Assembly (NCBI GenBank): GCA_020631135.1
Contig: JAHDHU010000010.1
Location: 27,553-60,344 of the forward strand
Origin: Saprospiraceae bacterium
GTDB taxonomy: Bacteria > Bacteroidota > Bacteroidia > Chitinophagales > Saprospiraceae
Reading direction: 5' to 3'
Length of the DNA: 32,792 nucleotides
Shown here: positions 7,953 through 17,167 of the stretch, piece by piece
Numbering within the stretch: position 1 is the stretch's first letter
How the letters are laid out: every line of letters begins with the position of its first letter
Notes under the pieces: generated by a model
What the model saw: only the letters and a program-made list of their open reading frames with translations
Database searches by the model: none
Told to the model about the DNA's origin: nothing
Program-made: the position numbers and the translations under genes

Positions 7953-8485
7953 GAATCGATTCTTCGACCTTTTACATTTTTGGATCTAAAATCAGTTTTT
8001 CTAGCCTTTTTAATATCCACCATCAAGGCTGAGTAGGCACTAGATGAACTGGTTCTATATGTAGTTCCATTGTAACTAATTACACCACTTCTTTTGTCCC
8101 AATCTTTGGCACGTAAAGTATATCTTCCTCCATTTTTCTTACTTGGTCCAAAAATTAGATAGTTATCTGTTTCATCAAATGAAATGGCAAAACGATTATT
8201 TCGTGGTGTTTCTAACAATACCCCTGGGGTACCTTTTTTAAACACAATTTTTTCAACCTTTCTGGTATCTTCTACTCTGATCTTACCATCATCAATCCTA
8301 GAATCATCTGCTCCCTTATCTCGAACCAAGACAATCTCTTCTGAAAGATAAAATTGAATGCGTTTTAAGTCATCATCTGACCATCCGAAATCATCGTACA
8401 TTCTCTGAGTAAAAGGACTTAGTTTAGGACTACAAGAAGACAAGCCCACCATGAGTATAACTGCAAAAAAAGATAATCTAGCCAT
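7949..8485 (-). CDS. Small lipoprotein of unknown function
   Basis: This 178-residue exported lipoprotein begins at an ATG at 8483-8485, giving a short basic N-terminus, a hydrophobic core and the lipobox LSSC, with the lipidated Cys at residue 18. The frame stays open upstream to a TTG at 8531-8533, but that start would bury the signal peptide 16 residues in, so I prefer the ATG. The mature part is polar and beta-rich with no known enzyme motif. Its central part (RYTLRAKDWDKRSGVISYNG) looks like the small beta domains seen in Bacteroidota periplasmic proteins. The C-terminus is basic (KNVKGRR). Its transcript is probably ended by the hairpin at 7905-7928. Function unknown. Confidence 0.78.
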   Translation of the reverse strand: MARLSFFAVILMVGLSSCSPKLSPFTQRMYDDFGWSDDDLKRIQFYLSEEIVLVRDKGADDSRIDDGKIRVEDTRKVEKIVFKKGTPGVLLETPRNNRFAISFDETDNYLIFGPSKKNGGRYTLRAKDWDKRSGVISYNGTTYRTSSSSAYSALMVDIKKARKTDFRSKNVKGRRIDS

Positions 8486-8605
8486 GTCTTTAAATTTTAT
8501 TCTACTTCTCAAATTATTAGATTTTTTAGTCAATAGAAATTAGACTTAGAGACTTAACCTAAGTTTAAATCAAAAGACTCCAAAACTTAATTTTTTTAAC
8601 GCTTT

Positions 8606-9067
8606 TTAATTGTTCTTTTGCATTCGACGTTTCTCCTCAAAAAAATCGGTCAGCAGCTGAGTACACTCCTCATGCAACACTCCGAACTCTAACTTGGTCT
8701 TGCCGTGAATCATCTCTTTACCATATCTCATAAATCCTCTTTTATCATCACTTGCTCCATAAACAATCCTCGAAATTTGCGACCACTTTAAGGCACCTGC
8801 ACACATTACGCATGGCTCCAAGGTCACAAAGAGTTCACATTCATTAAGATACTTGCTACCCAGATAAGAAGAAGCCGAGGTAATTGCCATCATTTCAGCA
8901 TGAGCTGTAACATCATTTAGCAATTGGGTTTGATTATGAGCTCTTGCAATTATTCTACCCTTTGCAACCACCACCGCTCCAACCGGAACCTCCCCTGCCG
9001 CGCGAGCCTTGCGCGCTTCCTTAATGGCCTCATTCATAAAAAAAACATCTCCGTTTAGATCTATCAT
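8606..9067 (-). CDS. tadA: tRNA-specific adenosine deaminase
   Basis: TadA deaminates adenosine 34 to inosine in the wobble position of tRNA(Arg) so that it can read several codons. The 153-residue protein has the full zinc-dependent cytidine/deoxycytidylate deaminase signature: HAE at residues 56-58 (His ligand and catalytic Glu) and PCVMC at 85-89 (two Cys ligands). GEVPVGAVVV (25-34) and the C-terminal LLTDFFEEKR helix are typical of TadA rather than guanine or cytidine deaminases. The ATG at 9065-9067 is used; an internal Met at residue 11 is a possible alternative start. It is divergent from guaB, 56 bp apart. Confidence 0.96.
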   Translation of the reverse strand: MIDLNGDVFFMNEAIKEARKARAAGEVPVGAVVVAKGRIIARAHNQTQLLNDVTAHAEMMAITSASSYLGSKYLNECELFVTLEPCVMCAGALKWSQISRIVYGASDDKRGFMRYGKEMIHGKTKLEFGVLHEECTQLLTDFFEEKRRMQKNN

Positions 9068-9112
9068 TAAATCTTATTGAACCATAAGGATAAACAAAAA
9101 ATATTTTTCCAT

Positions 9113-9120
9113 TATCTTTG
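9113..9120 (+). promoter_or_regulatory. Possible -7 promoter box immediately before guaB
   Basis: TATCTTTG matches the Bacteroidota -7 consensus TAnnTTTG exactly and ends only 3 nt before the guaB ATG at 9124. A start point 4-6 nt after the box would give a leaderless or nearly leaderless mRNA. No good -33 TTG is seen at the usual distance (a TTG at 9077-9079 is too far). Confidence 0.4.
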
Positions 9121-9123
9121 TTT

Positions 9124-10605
9124 ATGGAAAAAAGTAACAGCAAGCCATCCTTCAACCCCGCCGAGGCATTTACATTTGACGATGTTTTATTGATTCCAGA
9201 TTACTCTGAGGTATTGCCCAGAGATGTTGATATTTCCACTCAATTATCAAGAGGGATCCGAATAAATGCGCCTATAGTATCCGCGGCCATGGATACAGTA
9301 ACAGAATCTAGATTAGCGATTGCCTTAGCCAGACAAGGCGGCTTAGGTTTTATACATAAAAACATGAGCATTGAGGGTCAAGCGTCTAAAGTAAGATCTG
9401 TAAAAAGATCAGAAAGTGGGATGATTATCGATCCTGTTACTTTAAAAGCAGACGCCTTGGTCAATGATGCTTTGGCACTCATGAAGACGCATAAAATTGG
9501 TGGTATTCCTATTACAGACAGCAATAATATCCTTATCGGTATATTGACCAACAGAGATTTGCGTTTCGAAGCCAATACAAAAAGGCCGATTACGGAAATC
9601 ATGACCACGGAAAATCTAATCACAGCTCCTGAGGGAACTACATTAGAACAAGCCAAAGAAATTTTACAAAAACACAAAATTGAAAAATTACCAGTTGTTG
9701 GAAAAGGAAACGAATTAATCGGATTGATTACTTATAAGGATATCATGAAGGTTGAAGATTACCCTAATTCGGCCAAAGACAGTAGGGGTCGTCTAATGGT
9801 TGGTGCTGCCGTTGGTGTTACTGCCAACATGATGCAAAGGGTTCAGGCACTGGTAGATGTTGATGTAGATATTATTTGCATTGATACTGCTCATGGGCAC
9901 TCTAAAGGTGTAATTGAAGCTGTAAAAAAAGTAAAATCAACATTTAGAGACCTGCAAGTAGTAGGTGGTAACGTAGCTACTGGCGAAGGTGCATTGGCAT
10001 TGGCGAATGCCGGAGCTGATGCTGTCAAAGTCGGAGTAGGACCGGGAAGTATTTGTACCACTCGAATCGTAGCAGGTGTTGGAGTACCTCAGTATTATGC
10101 GATACAAGCCGCATCAGAAGCTTTGAGACCTTTAGGAATTCCCGTAATCGGTGATGGAGGGATAAGGTATACTGGTGATATCGCAAAAGCATTGGTCGCC
10201 GGAGCTGATACCATAATGGCTGGTTCTTTGTTTGCTGGAACTGAAGAGGCTCCTGGTGAAACAGTAATTTATCAAGGAAGAAAATTTAAGATATATAGAG
10301 GTATGGGCTCTTTAGGTGCGATGAAAGGTGGCTCTAAAGACCGGTATTTTCAAGATGCCGAGGACGACATAAAAAAATTAGTACCTGAAGGAATCGAAGG
10401 AAGAGTACCGTACAAGGGAACCGTGGCAGAAGTTATGGTTCAATATATAGGTGGACTTCGAGCAAGTATGGGTTATGTAGGAGCACCAGACGTCTCAAGC
10501 ATGCATGGTAAAAAAGTAGTTAAAATCACCGGATCAGCTATTTTAGAAAGTCATCCTCACAACATCAATATTACCAAAGAGGCTCCTAATTATTCAGTTC
10601 GTTAA
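9124..10605 (+). CDS. guaB: Inosine-5'-monophosphate dehydrogenase
   Basis: GuaB oxidises IMP to XMP with NAD+, the committed step to guanine nucleotides. The 493-residue protein has the TIM-barrel core split by two CBS domains (about residues 100-210), the usual arrangement. The catalytic Cys is C311 in GPGSICTTR; the nucleotide-binding [10 protein letters not shown] and the flap region near EGRVPYKG are intact. ATG 9124 gives the normal N-terminus; the frame extends to a TTG two codons earlier, which I consider less likely. The stop codon TAA (10603-10605) overlaps the ATG of the next gene in TAATG, a typical translational-coupling arrangement with the DNA glycosylase. Confidence 0.98.
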   Translation: MEKSNSKPSFNPAEAFTFDDVLLIPDYSEVLPRDVDISTQLSRGIRINAPIVSAAMDTVTESRLAIALARQGGLGFIHKNMSIEGQASKVRSVKRSESGMIIDPVTLKADALVNDALALMKTHKIGGIPITDSNNILIGILTNRDLRFEANTKRPITEIMTTENLITAPEGTTLEQAKEILQKHKIEKLPVVGKGNELIGLITYKDIMKVEDYPNSAKDSRGRLMVGAAVGVTANMMQRVQALVDVDVDIICIDTAHGHSKGVIEAVKKVKSTFRDLQVVGGNVATGEGALALANAGADAVKVGVGPGSICTTRIVAGVGVPQYYAIQAASEALRPLGIPVIGDGGIRYTGDIAKALVAGADTIMAGSLFAGTEEAPGETVIYQGRKFKIYRGMGSLGAMKGGSKDRYFQDAEDDIKKLVPEGIEGRVPYKGTVAEVMVQYIGGLRASMGYVGAPDVSSMHGKKVVKITGSAILESHPHNINITKEAPNYSVR

Positions 10606-11231
10606 TGTCTTTGTTGACCCGTCAGTATTATCAATCCCAAGATGTTTTGGCTTTATCAAAAGATTTATTGGGGAAATATTTAGTGAGCAAGATCGATGGT
10701 AAAACTTGCTCCGGTATGATCGTTGAAACGGAAGCCTACAGAGCTCCAGATGACAAAGCTTGTCACGCATACGCGAATAAAAGAACACCAAGCACAGAAA
10801 CCATGTTTGCCCAAGGAGGCACTTGTTACGTATATATCTGCTATGGAATCCATAATTTATTTAACATCGTTACTGGACCTAAAGACGTTGCACACGCAAT
10901 CTTAATACGGGCAGTCGAACCCATCGATGGACTAGAAATCATGTCAAAAAGAAGAGGAATGCCAATCTCTAAAAAAGAATCTTGCAATGGCCCTGGAAAA
11001 TTTACTAGATGCATGAACATCACTAAAACGCAAAATGGCATTGACCTCACAAAAAAATCAAGTGCACTTTACATTGAAGATCGTGGACTCAAAATCAAAT
11101 CAAATCAAATTATTGCTGGACCTAGAGTTGGGATGTCAACAGCAGAAGAATGTTCAAATTGGCCTTGGCGCTTTCGAATCAAAGACAATGCTTGGACGAG
11201 TAAACCAGATGTGGTTTCCTACCCTCTTTAA
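10605..11231 (+). CDS. mpg: Alkyladenine (3-methyladenine) DNA glycosylase
   Basis: Enzymes of the AAG/MPG family start base-excision repair by removing 3-methyladenine, hypoxanthine and other damaged purines. The 208-residue protein has the human-type active site: the catalytic Glu is E43 in VETEAY, Y45 follows, and H54 matches the active-site His. TCYVYICYGIHNLFN (about 68-82), GPGKFTRCMNI (about 129-139) and GPRVGMS are also family signatures. The ATG overlaps the guaB stop by one base, so translation is probably coupled to guaB. The C-terminus is complete. Confidence 0.96.
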   Translation: MSLLTRQYYQSQDVLALSKDLLGKYLVSKIDGKTCSGMIVETEAYRAPDDKACHAYANKRTPSTETMFAQGGTCYVYICYGIHNLFNIVTGPKDVAHAILIRAVEPIDGLEIMSKRRGMPISKKESCNGPGKFTRCMNITKTQNGIDLTKKSSALYIEDRGLKIKSNQIIAGPRVGMSTAEECSNWPWRFRIKDNAWTSKPDVVSYPL

Positions 11232-11316
11232 ATTTTTGCTCTTAACTATAATATACTTGGCTTTCGTAAAAATTTCTAATTGATACCTTTATCGTCTTAA
11301 TTCCGTTTAATAGTAT

Positions 11317-12576
11317 ATGAAGCAGTGGCTGACATTCTGGATTTTCATTTTGACCTTTATAGTTGTAAATGGACAAGATGACAACTTTAATTACACCAAT
11401 GATGTATATGTAGATTATATTAAGAGTGTAGAATTTGGTTTAGAAAATGCCAATTTATCCCAACCTATCATCAATCTTAATGCCACTGCGAAACTGATGT
11501 TAAAGTTCGATGACGTTTCTAATGAGTCACGTAACTTCTATTATGACATCATACATTGTGATAGAAACTGGAACCGTTCTGACATGGACAACCTGGATTA
11601 TATCGATGGCTTTACTGAAGAAGATATTCGAAATGTTGAATACTCCGTAAACACCTTCGTAGAATACGCTCAATACACTTTAACGTTGCCAAACGATGAC
11701 ATCAAATGGACCCTTTCGGGAAATTACATACTGGTTGTTTATGAAGAAGGTGACACTAATTTTCCTGTAATTACAAGAAGATTTATGGTGGTGGACAGCC
11801 GTGTGAGAATAATTCCCCAATACCAAAGACCAAGTGATATCACCAAGTTTGATAGTCATCAAGAATTTGATTTTGAAGTAGATTTTAAAAATTTCCCTCT
11901 CCAAGATCCTTTAAGTACAATTTCCGCAGTCGTTCTGCAAAACTACAGATGGGACAATGCGATTTTCGATATCAATCCGCGATTTATAAATAGAGATCGA
12001 TTGGTTTACAATTACAATAACAAAATCTGTTTTCCAGGATTAAAAGAATATCGATTTTTCGACACTCGAACTTTGCGATCTACCAAAATTGGAGTAAATG
12101 CTATCGAACTAAATGAAGATGGCAATGATGTGCTCTTAGATCTTCATGAAAATCGATTTTATAAAAGATATCTAAATGACAATGATGCCAACGGTCAAAG
12201 AATCATGTATACCGAAGACAGGCGCGACCCACTATTGAGTGCAGACTATACCAACGTGGTCTTTGTTTTGGATTCTCCCAAGGAAGAATACGAAATATAT
12301 GTCGTAGGAGCTTTTAATGACTACAAGCCAAAAGAAGAACATCGCATGCAGTACAGCGAACAACGTGAAGCCTACGTTGGTGAAATATTTCTAAAACAAG
12401 GATACTACGATTTTATGTATGCCTTAAATAAAGAAGGAAAACTAGATCTCTCTGCTATGGAAGGTTCTTGGTTCGAAACCGAAAATGACTACACGATACT
12501 TATCTATTACAGTACTCTGTTTGATAGGTATGATCAGCTAATAGGAATTACATCTTTTAACTCTAATGACTTTTGA
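11317..12576 (+). CDS. Type IX secretion system plug protein (DUF5103)
   Basis: This 419-residue exported protein belongs to the DUF5103 family, known in Flavobacterium as the Plug that closes the periplasmic side of the giant SprA translocon of T9SS. It has a signal peptide (about 1-19, cut near VNGQ). An N-terminal beta domain carries the family features YIKSVEF (about 34-40), YYDIIHCDRNWNRSD (about 75-89) and GNYILVVYE. A C-terminal Ig-like E-set module (about 314-370) contains VGAFNDY and KQGYYDFMYAL. It stands alone between mpg and the efflux genes, with no other T9SS gene in view. The window also encodes a giant T9SS cargo at 22.6-32.4 kb, consistent with a working T9SS in this genome. 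Confidence 0.88.
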   Translation: MKQWLTFWIFILTFIVVNGQDDNFNYTNDVYVDYIKSVEFGLENANLSQPIINLNATAKLMLKFDDVSNESRNFYYDIIHCDRNWNRSDMDNLDYIDGFTEEDIRNVEYSVNTFVEYAQYTLTLPNDDIKWTLSGNYILVVYEEGDTNFPVITRRFMVVDSRVRIIPQYQRPSDITKFDSHQEFDFEVDFKNFPLQDPLSTISAVVLQNYRWDNAIFDINPRFINRDRLVYNYNNKICFPGLKEYRFFDTRTLRSTKIGVNAIELNEDGNDVLLDLHENRFYKRYLNDNDANGQRIMYTEDRRDPLLSADYTNVVFVLDSPKEEYEIYVVGAFNDYKPKEEHRMQYSEQREAYVGEIFLKQGYYDFMYALNKEGKLDLSAMEGSWFETENDYTILIYYSTLFDRYDQLIGITSFNSNDF

Positions 12577-12677
12577 TTCCCTTTTTGATTAATTTCATCG
12601 CATTCTTGATAGTCTTCATATAAATTTTTGCCTACAAAGGTGATTAAGATTTTAACTTTAGCTTAGATTTAATATCT

Positions 12678-14105
12678 ATGGTTAAACAATTAATATTTTC
12701 AATTCTATTCATTATTTCGGCCTTAAGCGGTTCTACTCAGGAGATTTGGACTTTAGAAAAATGTATCAACCATGCATTACAAAACAACCTAAATATCTCG
12801 CAACTGAGAATTGCGGAAAAATTTACAGATCTCGACTTAGATCAAGCTAATCATGCCCGATATCCTAACCTAAATGGTGCTTCGAGTTTAAATTCAAACT
12901 TCGGTCGAACAATTGATCCCGTAACCAATGCCTTCAGCACGGAAACTTTCTTTTCGAATAATTTTTCTTTAAACTCCGGTGTGGTCTTATACAATGGAGG
13001 AAGAATAAAAAACACAATTAAACAGGCTGAAATCAGTAAGCAAGCAGCAGGTCTCGATATCCAACAAAGTGAAAGAGACATCGCTTTATTTGTGGCCAAT
13101 GCCTATCTCAGCATTCTCTTCGCAGAAGAAAATCAAAAAATTATATCCAATCAATTGAGCCTGAGTAAAGAACAACTCAAGCAATTGGAAAAATTGATAA
13201 ACGCAGGAACTCGACCAGCAAATGAAAGGCTTACCCTTGATGCACAAATAGCTCTAAATGAACAAAATTTGATTACCGCAAAAAACAATGTTGACAATGC
13301 TTTGCTCAATTTGAAACAATTAATGCGGATCGATGCAAACGAAGAAATAACTGTGGTAAGGCCTGAGATTAATGAGGTGAAAGTCAACTCCGATGCTGAC
13401 CTTTTGAGTTTTGATGAAGTATACAATTCTGCACTTAAAACACAACCAAATATCAGAGCTTCCGAATTGGATGTCGATGCAGCACAAATTGGTGTTGATA
13501 TCGCAAAATCTTCCTTGCTCCCAAGTATATCTGCTGGTGTTAGTTTAGGTACCAATTATTCCAATCGGGGAGTTAAAATTGACGGTACCGAACTTTTGTA
13601 TCAAGATTTTAATATCATCTTCAACAATATGCCCACCACGCTTAGCATTGAACAAGAATCACTGGTATTCGTAGACAATCCTTATTTCTCTCAGTTGAGT
13701 GACAACTTATCCATTGGTGCAGGTGTTCAGCTAAATATTCCGATTTATAATAATCGCATTAACCACAATAATGTAGAACGTTCTAAACTGAATATTCAAA
13801 ATATCGAAATAGGCAACGAAATTTTAAAAGACAACCTTAAAACCAATGTGCAACAAGCTTTGGCAGATGCCCGAACGGCAAAAAGAGCTTTAGAGGCTGC
13901 CTCCTTTAGTTTAGAAGCACAAAAAGCCGCATTCGCGAATGCGCAAAAAAGATATGATTTAGGTAACCTAAACACCTACAATTTTATCGATGCGAAAAAT
14001 CAATTAGACAATGCCCAACTTAATTATGTAATTGCAAAATTTGATTACCTCTTCAAATCAAAGGTGATCGATTTTTACATGGGCTATCCATTAAAACTTA
14101 ACTAA
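12678..14105 (+). CDS. TolC family outer-membrane efflux channel
   Basis: TolC-type proteins form the outer-membrane duct of tripartite export pumps. The 475-residue protein has a signal peptide (about 1-21, cut near STQE), the opening helix WTLEKCINHALQNN typical of the family, and two long helical repeats (about 100-220 and 370-470) rich in Ala, Gln and Asn, separated by beta-barrel strands. Family signs include the internal duplication and YDLGNLNTYNFIDAKNQLDNAQ near the end. It is followed 6 bp later by the periplasmic adaptor, so the two form an operon. No inner-membrane transporter gene follows. Confidence 0.94.
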   Translation: MVKQLIFSILFIISALSGSTQEIWTLEKCINHALQNNLNISQLRIAEKFTDLDLDQANHARYPNLNGASSLNSNFGRTIDPVTNAFSTETFFSNNFSLNSGVVLYNGGRIKNTIKQAEISKQAAGLDIQQSERDIALFVANAYLSILFAEENQKIISNQLSLSKEQLKQLEKLINAGTRPANERLTLDAQIALNEQNLITAKNNVDNALLNLKQLMRIDANEEITVVRPEINEVKVNSDADLLSFDEVYNSALKTQPNIRASELDVDAAQIGVDIAKSSLLPSISAGVSLGTNYSNRGVKIDGTELLYQDFNIIFNNMPTTLSIEQESLVFVDNPYFSQLSDNLSIGAGVQLNIPIYNNRINHNNVERSKLNIQNIEIGNEILKDNLKTNVQQALADARTAKRALEAASFSLEAQKAAFANAQKRYDLGNLNTYNFIDAKNQLDNAQLNYVIAKFDYLFKSKVIDFYMGYPLKLN

Positions 14106-14111
14106 TCGTAA

Positions 14112-15464
14112 ATGGCTAGGGAAAAGAAAAAGAAACGAAAATGGCTTATATGGGTACTGCTTGGGGCATTAATCCTATTGGCAGCACTTGCATATTTTAA
14201 ATCTCAATCCAAGCCAAAAGGAGAAGAGGTTACCATTGAAGAAGTTAAAAAAAGAACCATAAACGAAACTGTTTCGGCCAGTGGAAAGGTCTTTCCTGAA
14301 AAAGAAATTAAAATCAGTTCAGATGTATCTGGGGAGCTTGTAAAACTTATGGTAGAAGAAGGTGACAGTGTTGTCGTAGGACAAATTTTAGCCAAAATAG
14401 ATCCTGAAGCTTATGTATCACAAGTAGAACGAGGACAGGCTTCGGTCAACAGCACTAAATCTCAAATAGCCATAAGTGATGCACAAATCCAAAGTAGCAT
14501 TGCTCAAAAAGAACAAATTGTGGCTTCATTAGAAAATGCAAAAACCATCCACAAACGAAATGAGCAATTAAAAGAAGATGGTGTTATTTCAGTAGCAGAA
14601 TTTGATCAAAGCTTGTCAAATTTGCGCGGCCTTGAAGCAAATCTTAGGGCGGCAGAAGCCTCTATCCAATCGGCACAAAAAAGTAAAGAAGGCTCCGAAT
14701 ATGCTGTTCGATCTGCTCAAGCTACATTAAAAGAACTTAAGACTTCGCTCAACAGAACGACCATTAAGGCACCTGCCTCTGGAATAGTTTCTAGCCTTTC
14801 TGTCGAACAAGGAGAACGTGTCGTTGGAACCATCCAAATGGCAGGTACTGAAATGATGAGGATCGCAAATTTAAATGCCATGGAAGTACAAGTAGATGTA
14901 AGTGAAAATGATATCCTTAGGGTTTCTGTTGGTGATCAGGTAGACATCGAGGTTGACGCGTACTTAGAGAAAAAATTTAAAGGTACGGTTACTGAAATAG
15001 CTAATTCCGCATCCAATATTGGAAATCTCACAGCGCTAAACTCTGATCAGGTTACCAACTTTATTGTTAAGGTTCGAATAGATCCAAACTCATACAAGGA
15101 GATGAATACCAAGTATCCATTTAGACCGGGTATGTCCGCCTCTGTAGATATATTTACCGAATCAGCTGGCGATGTCTTGACTATTCCTATTCAGGCAGTG
15201 ACTACACGAGAGCAAAAAGATGAAAACGGTGACAATACAGATGAATTTGATGAAGTAGTTTTCGTTTATGATGCTGACACCGTAAAAATGATCAAAATAG
15301 AAACGGGTATCCAAGATGACGAATTCATCATTATAAACAATGGCCTAGAACTAGGAGATGAAGTTGTCAGTGGACCTTATTCTGCTATTTCCAAGAGATT
15401 AGAAAATGGATCTCAAGTAAGGATCAAAAAAGAGGAAGAGGAAGAGGATCAAAACGATAATTAA
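14112..15464 (+). CDS. HlyD/MacA-type periplasmic adaptor of an efflux pump
   Basis: Adaptors of this family bridge an inner-membrane transporter and a TolC channel. The 450-residue protein has a basic N-terminus and one membrane segment (about residues 10-29), then the split lipoyl/biotinyl-like domain (EKEIKISSDVSGELV about 63-77 and IKAPASGIVSSLSVEQGERV about 217-236), a coiled-coil hairpin between them (about 100-205), a beta-barrel domain and a membrane-proximal domain. The C-terminus ends in an acidic tail. Together with TolC 6 bp upstream it makes two thirds of a pump. The usual MacB-like ABC permease does not follow; a DUF2064 gene does, 14 bp downstream. The substrate cannot be told from sequence. 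Confidence 0.93.
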   Translation: MAREKKKKRKWLIWVLLGALILLAALAYFKSQSKPKGEEVTIEEVKKRTINETVSASGKVFPEKEIKISSDVSGELVKLMVEEGDSVVVGQILAKIDPEAYVSQVERGQASVNSTKSQIAISDAQIQSSIAQKEQIVASLENAKTIHKRNEQLKEDGVISVAEFDQSLSNLRGLEANLRAAEASIQSAQKSKEGSEYAVRSAQATLKELKTSLNRTTIKAPASGIVSSLSVEQGERVVGTIQMAGTEMMRIANLNAMEVQVDVSENDILRVSVGDQVDIEVDAYLEKKFKGTVTEIANSASNIGNLTALNSDQVTNFIVKVRIDPNSYKEMNTKYPFRPGMSASVDIFTESAGDVLTIPIQAVTTREQKDENGDNTDEFDEVVFVYDADTVKMIKIETGIQDDEFIIINNGLELGDEVVSGPYSAISKRLENGSQVRIKKEEEEEDQNDN

Positions 15465-15478
15465 ACTTGAGTGCATAG

Positions 15479-16069
15479 ATGGATAATGCCATCATAATAT
15501 TTATCAAAAATCAGATTGCAGGCAAGGTCAAAACCCGTATTGCCAAAGATTCAGATCATGAAACAGCGTTAGGCATTTACAAAAAGCTTTTGACGCATAC
15601 GCGGAATATCACAAAAGATTTGGATTGCCACAAGTATCTATACTACAGTGAGGAAATTACAGATGACCAATGGCCTACTGAAGTATATCACAAGAAACTT
15701 CAACGTGGTATGGATCTGGGTGAGAAAATGATGGATGCCTTCATCGAGGTCTTGAGCTATCATAAAAATGCGCTTATCATTGGCAGTGATTGCATCTATC
15801 TCAGCGCAGAAATAATTAAAGACGCTTTCGATGCCTTAAATGATCATGACCATGTATTAGGTCCTGCCAAAGACGGAGGCTATTATCTATTGGGATCTAA
15901 AGAAATCCAACATGATTTATTTTTAAATATACCCTGGAGTAGTGGTCAAGAATATGAGGTCACCAAAAATCGCATCATCTCATCTGGAAAATCTTTGAAA
16001 GAACTTCAAGTATTGCAAGACATAGATCATTTAAAAGATTGGGAAGAATTTTTATTAAGTCAGCCCTAA
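15479..16069 (+). CDS. DUF2064 / TIGR04282 glycosyltransferase-like protein
   Basis: This 196-residue cytoplasmic protein belongs to the GT-A-like DUF2064 family. Visible signatures are K10 and the GKVKTR loop (15-20) that binds the nucleotide, the metal site IGSDCIYLS (101-109) and GPAKDGGYYLLG (128-139). Some relatives lie in arsenosugar gene clusters, but there is no such context here, so I do not assign a substrate. It sits 14 bp after the HlyD adaptor and 15 bp before the GNAT gene, so it is probably part of one plus-strand transcript running from the TolC gene. Confidence 0.87.
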   Translation: MDNAIIIFIKNQIAGKVKTRIAKDSDHETALGIYKKLLTHTRNITKDLDCHKYLYYSEEITDDQWPTEVYHKKLQRGMDLGEKMMDAFIEVLSYHKNALIIGSDCIYLSAEIIKDAFDALNDHDHVLGPAKDGGYYLLGSKEIQHDLFLNIPWSSGQEYEVTKNRIISSGKSLKELQVLQDIDHLKDWEEFLLSQP

Positions 16070-16084
16070 GCCTAATATTAATAG

Positions 16085-16594
16085 ATGCACATAAAGAATA
16101 GTGATATACATGACCTTGATAAAATTTTCGAACTGTATCGAATCGCTACGGCTTTTATGAAATCCAAAAATCAGGTACATTGGCCAGAATTTTCTCAAGA
16201 TTTGATCATCAAAGAAATTGAAGAAAATCGTCAGTGGAAAATTATGATTGAAGATCAAGTAGTTGGGGTTTGGGCCACTACATTTGATGATGAATTGATA
16301 TGGGGAGAAAAAAACAATGATCCATCAATCTATATTCATAGAATCGCAAGCGACCCCATTTTTAGGGGAAGAGGACTCGTCCAAAAAATTGTTGACTGGG
16401 CACGAGACTACTCCAAACAAAATGGTCTAAAATTTATTCGCTTAGACACCGTTGGCAATAATGAGGGTTTAATCAAGCATTACACAAAATGTGGATTCGA
16501 ATATTTGGGCAGCTATAAATTACAAAACACCACGGGATTACCTGCCCATTACAATGATGGAGATCTCTGTCTCTTCGAAATTGATCTTAGCTAA
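16085..16594 (+). CDS. GNAT family N-acetyltransferase
   Basis: This 169-residue acetyl-CoA-dependent acetyltransferase has an unknown acceptor. The core shows strand YIHRIASDP (about 83-91), the acetyl-CoA loop RGRGLV (94-99) and the C-terminal YTKCGFEYLG turn (about 143-152). WAR and IRLDTVGNNEGLIKHY fit the third and fourth motifs. It begins 15 bp after the DUF2064 gene, is probably co-transcribed, and converges with the thioesterase gene across a 24-bp gap. Confidence 0.9.
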   Translation: MHIKNSDIHDLDKIFELYRIATAFMKSKNQVHWPEFSQDLIIKEIEENRQWKIMIEDQVVGVWATTFDDELIWGEKNNDPSIYIHRIASDPIFRGRGLVQKIVDWARDYSKQNGLKFIRLDTVGNNEGLIKHYTKCGFEYLGSYKLQNTTGLPAHYNDGDLCLFEIDLS

Positions 16595-16618
16595 GATTTT
16601 GCCCCCTTACGAATAGCT

Positions 16619-17167
16619 TTATTGGGTTTCGACCTTTACATTATGTCCGCCCAACATTTCCAAATGTTTACCTACATTAAAATCATCTTCCGAACCAAAT
16701 TGGGACTCTCTTAGCTTTCCATGTTCCTGTCTTTGTACACTTCTTGTAAATCGCCGTATGCTTTCTGGAGTGTCCAAGATAAGACCGGGTATTGATTTAT
16801 TTGTCCCGTCATCATTTTTTGCAACCATGGTAAAATAAGATGAGTTACAATGTCTTACATATCCTTCTCTCACATTTTCCGACTCTACACGCATCCCAAC
16901 CACCATCGAAGTATTACCAGTATAATTCACCGATGCCTTGATGGTCAACAATTCCCCTACCTCGACCGGATTTAAAAAATCCACCTTATTGACAGATGCT
17001 GTTACGCAATATGCCCCAGAATGTTTGCTAGCGCAAGCAAAGGCTACCTGGTCCATAAGATTTAAGATATGACCTCCATGTATTTTTCCACTGAAATTAG
17101 AATGCGCCGGCAACATCAACTCTGTAATACTTACCTGAGAATCAGATGCCTTTTTAAATTTTTTCAC
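16619..17167 (-). CDS. Acyl-CoA thioesterase, hotdog fold (YciA/ACOT type)
   Basis: This enzyme hydrolyses acyl-CoA thioesters to free acid and CoA. The 182-residue protein opens with the family motif around PAHSNFSGKIHGGHILNLMD (residues 20-39) holding N24 and D39, the conserved polar residues of this hotdog subfamily, then DFLNPVEVGELLTI, which starts the central beta sheet. The start is a GTG (17165-17167); it gives the expected length before the first motif, whereas the next ATG would remove most of it. The C-terminal extension beyond about residue 130 is polar. It is divergent from the small secreted protein to the right. Confidence 0.92.
   Translation of the reverse strand: MKKFKKASDSQVSITELMLPAHSNFSGKIHGGHILNLMDQVAFACASKHSGAYCVTASVNKVDFLNPVEVGELLTIKASVNYTGNTSMVVGMRVESENVREGYVRHCNSSYFTMVAKNDDGTNKSIPGLILDTPESIRRFTRSVQRQEHGKLRESQFGSEDDFNVGKHLEMLGGHNVKVETQ

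Noticed and set aside
12600-12677. Possible promoter (TTTG and TAACTTTA) upstream of the TolC gene
   Set aside because: The second box misses the final G of TAnnTTTG and the spacing is loose; not enough to list as a feature.
13151-13555. 134-codon minus-strand ORF opposite the TolC gene
   Set aside because: Antisense shadow of a well-supported gene; Ser/Leu-rich translation without domain features.
16584-16597. Palindrome ATCTTAGCTAAGAT at the GNAT stop codon
   Set aside because: It is short, AT-rich, without a spacer loop, and followed by only a few T; too weak to call as a terminator.
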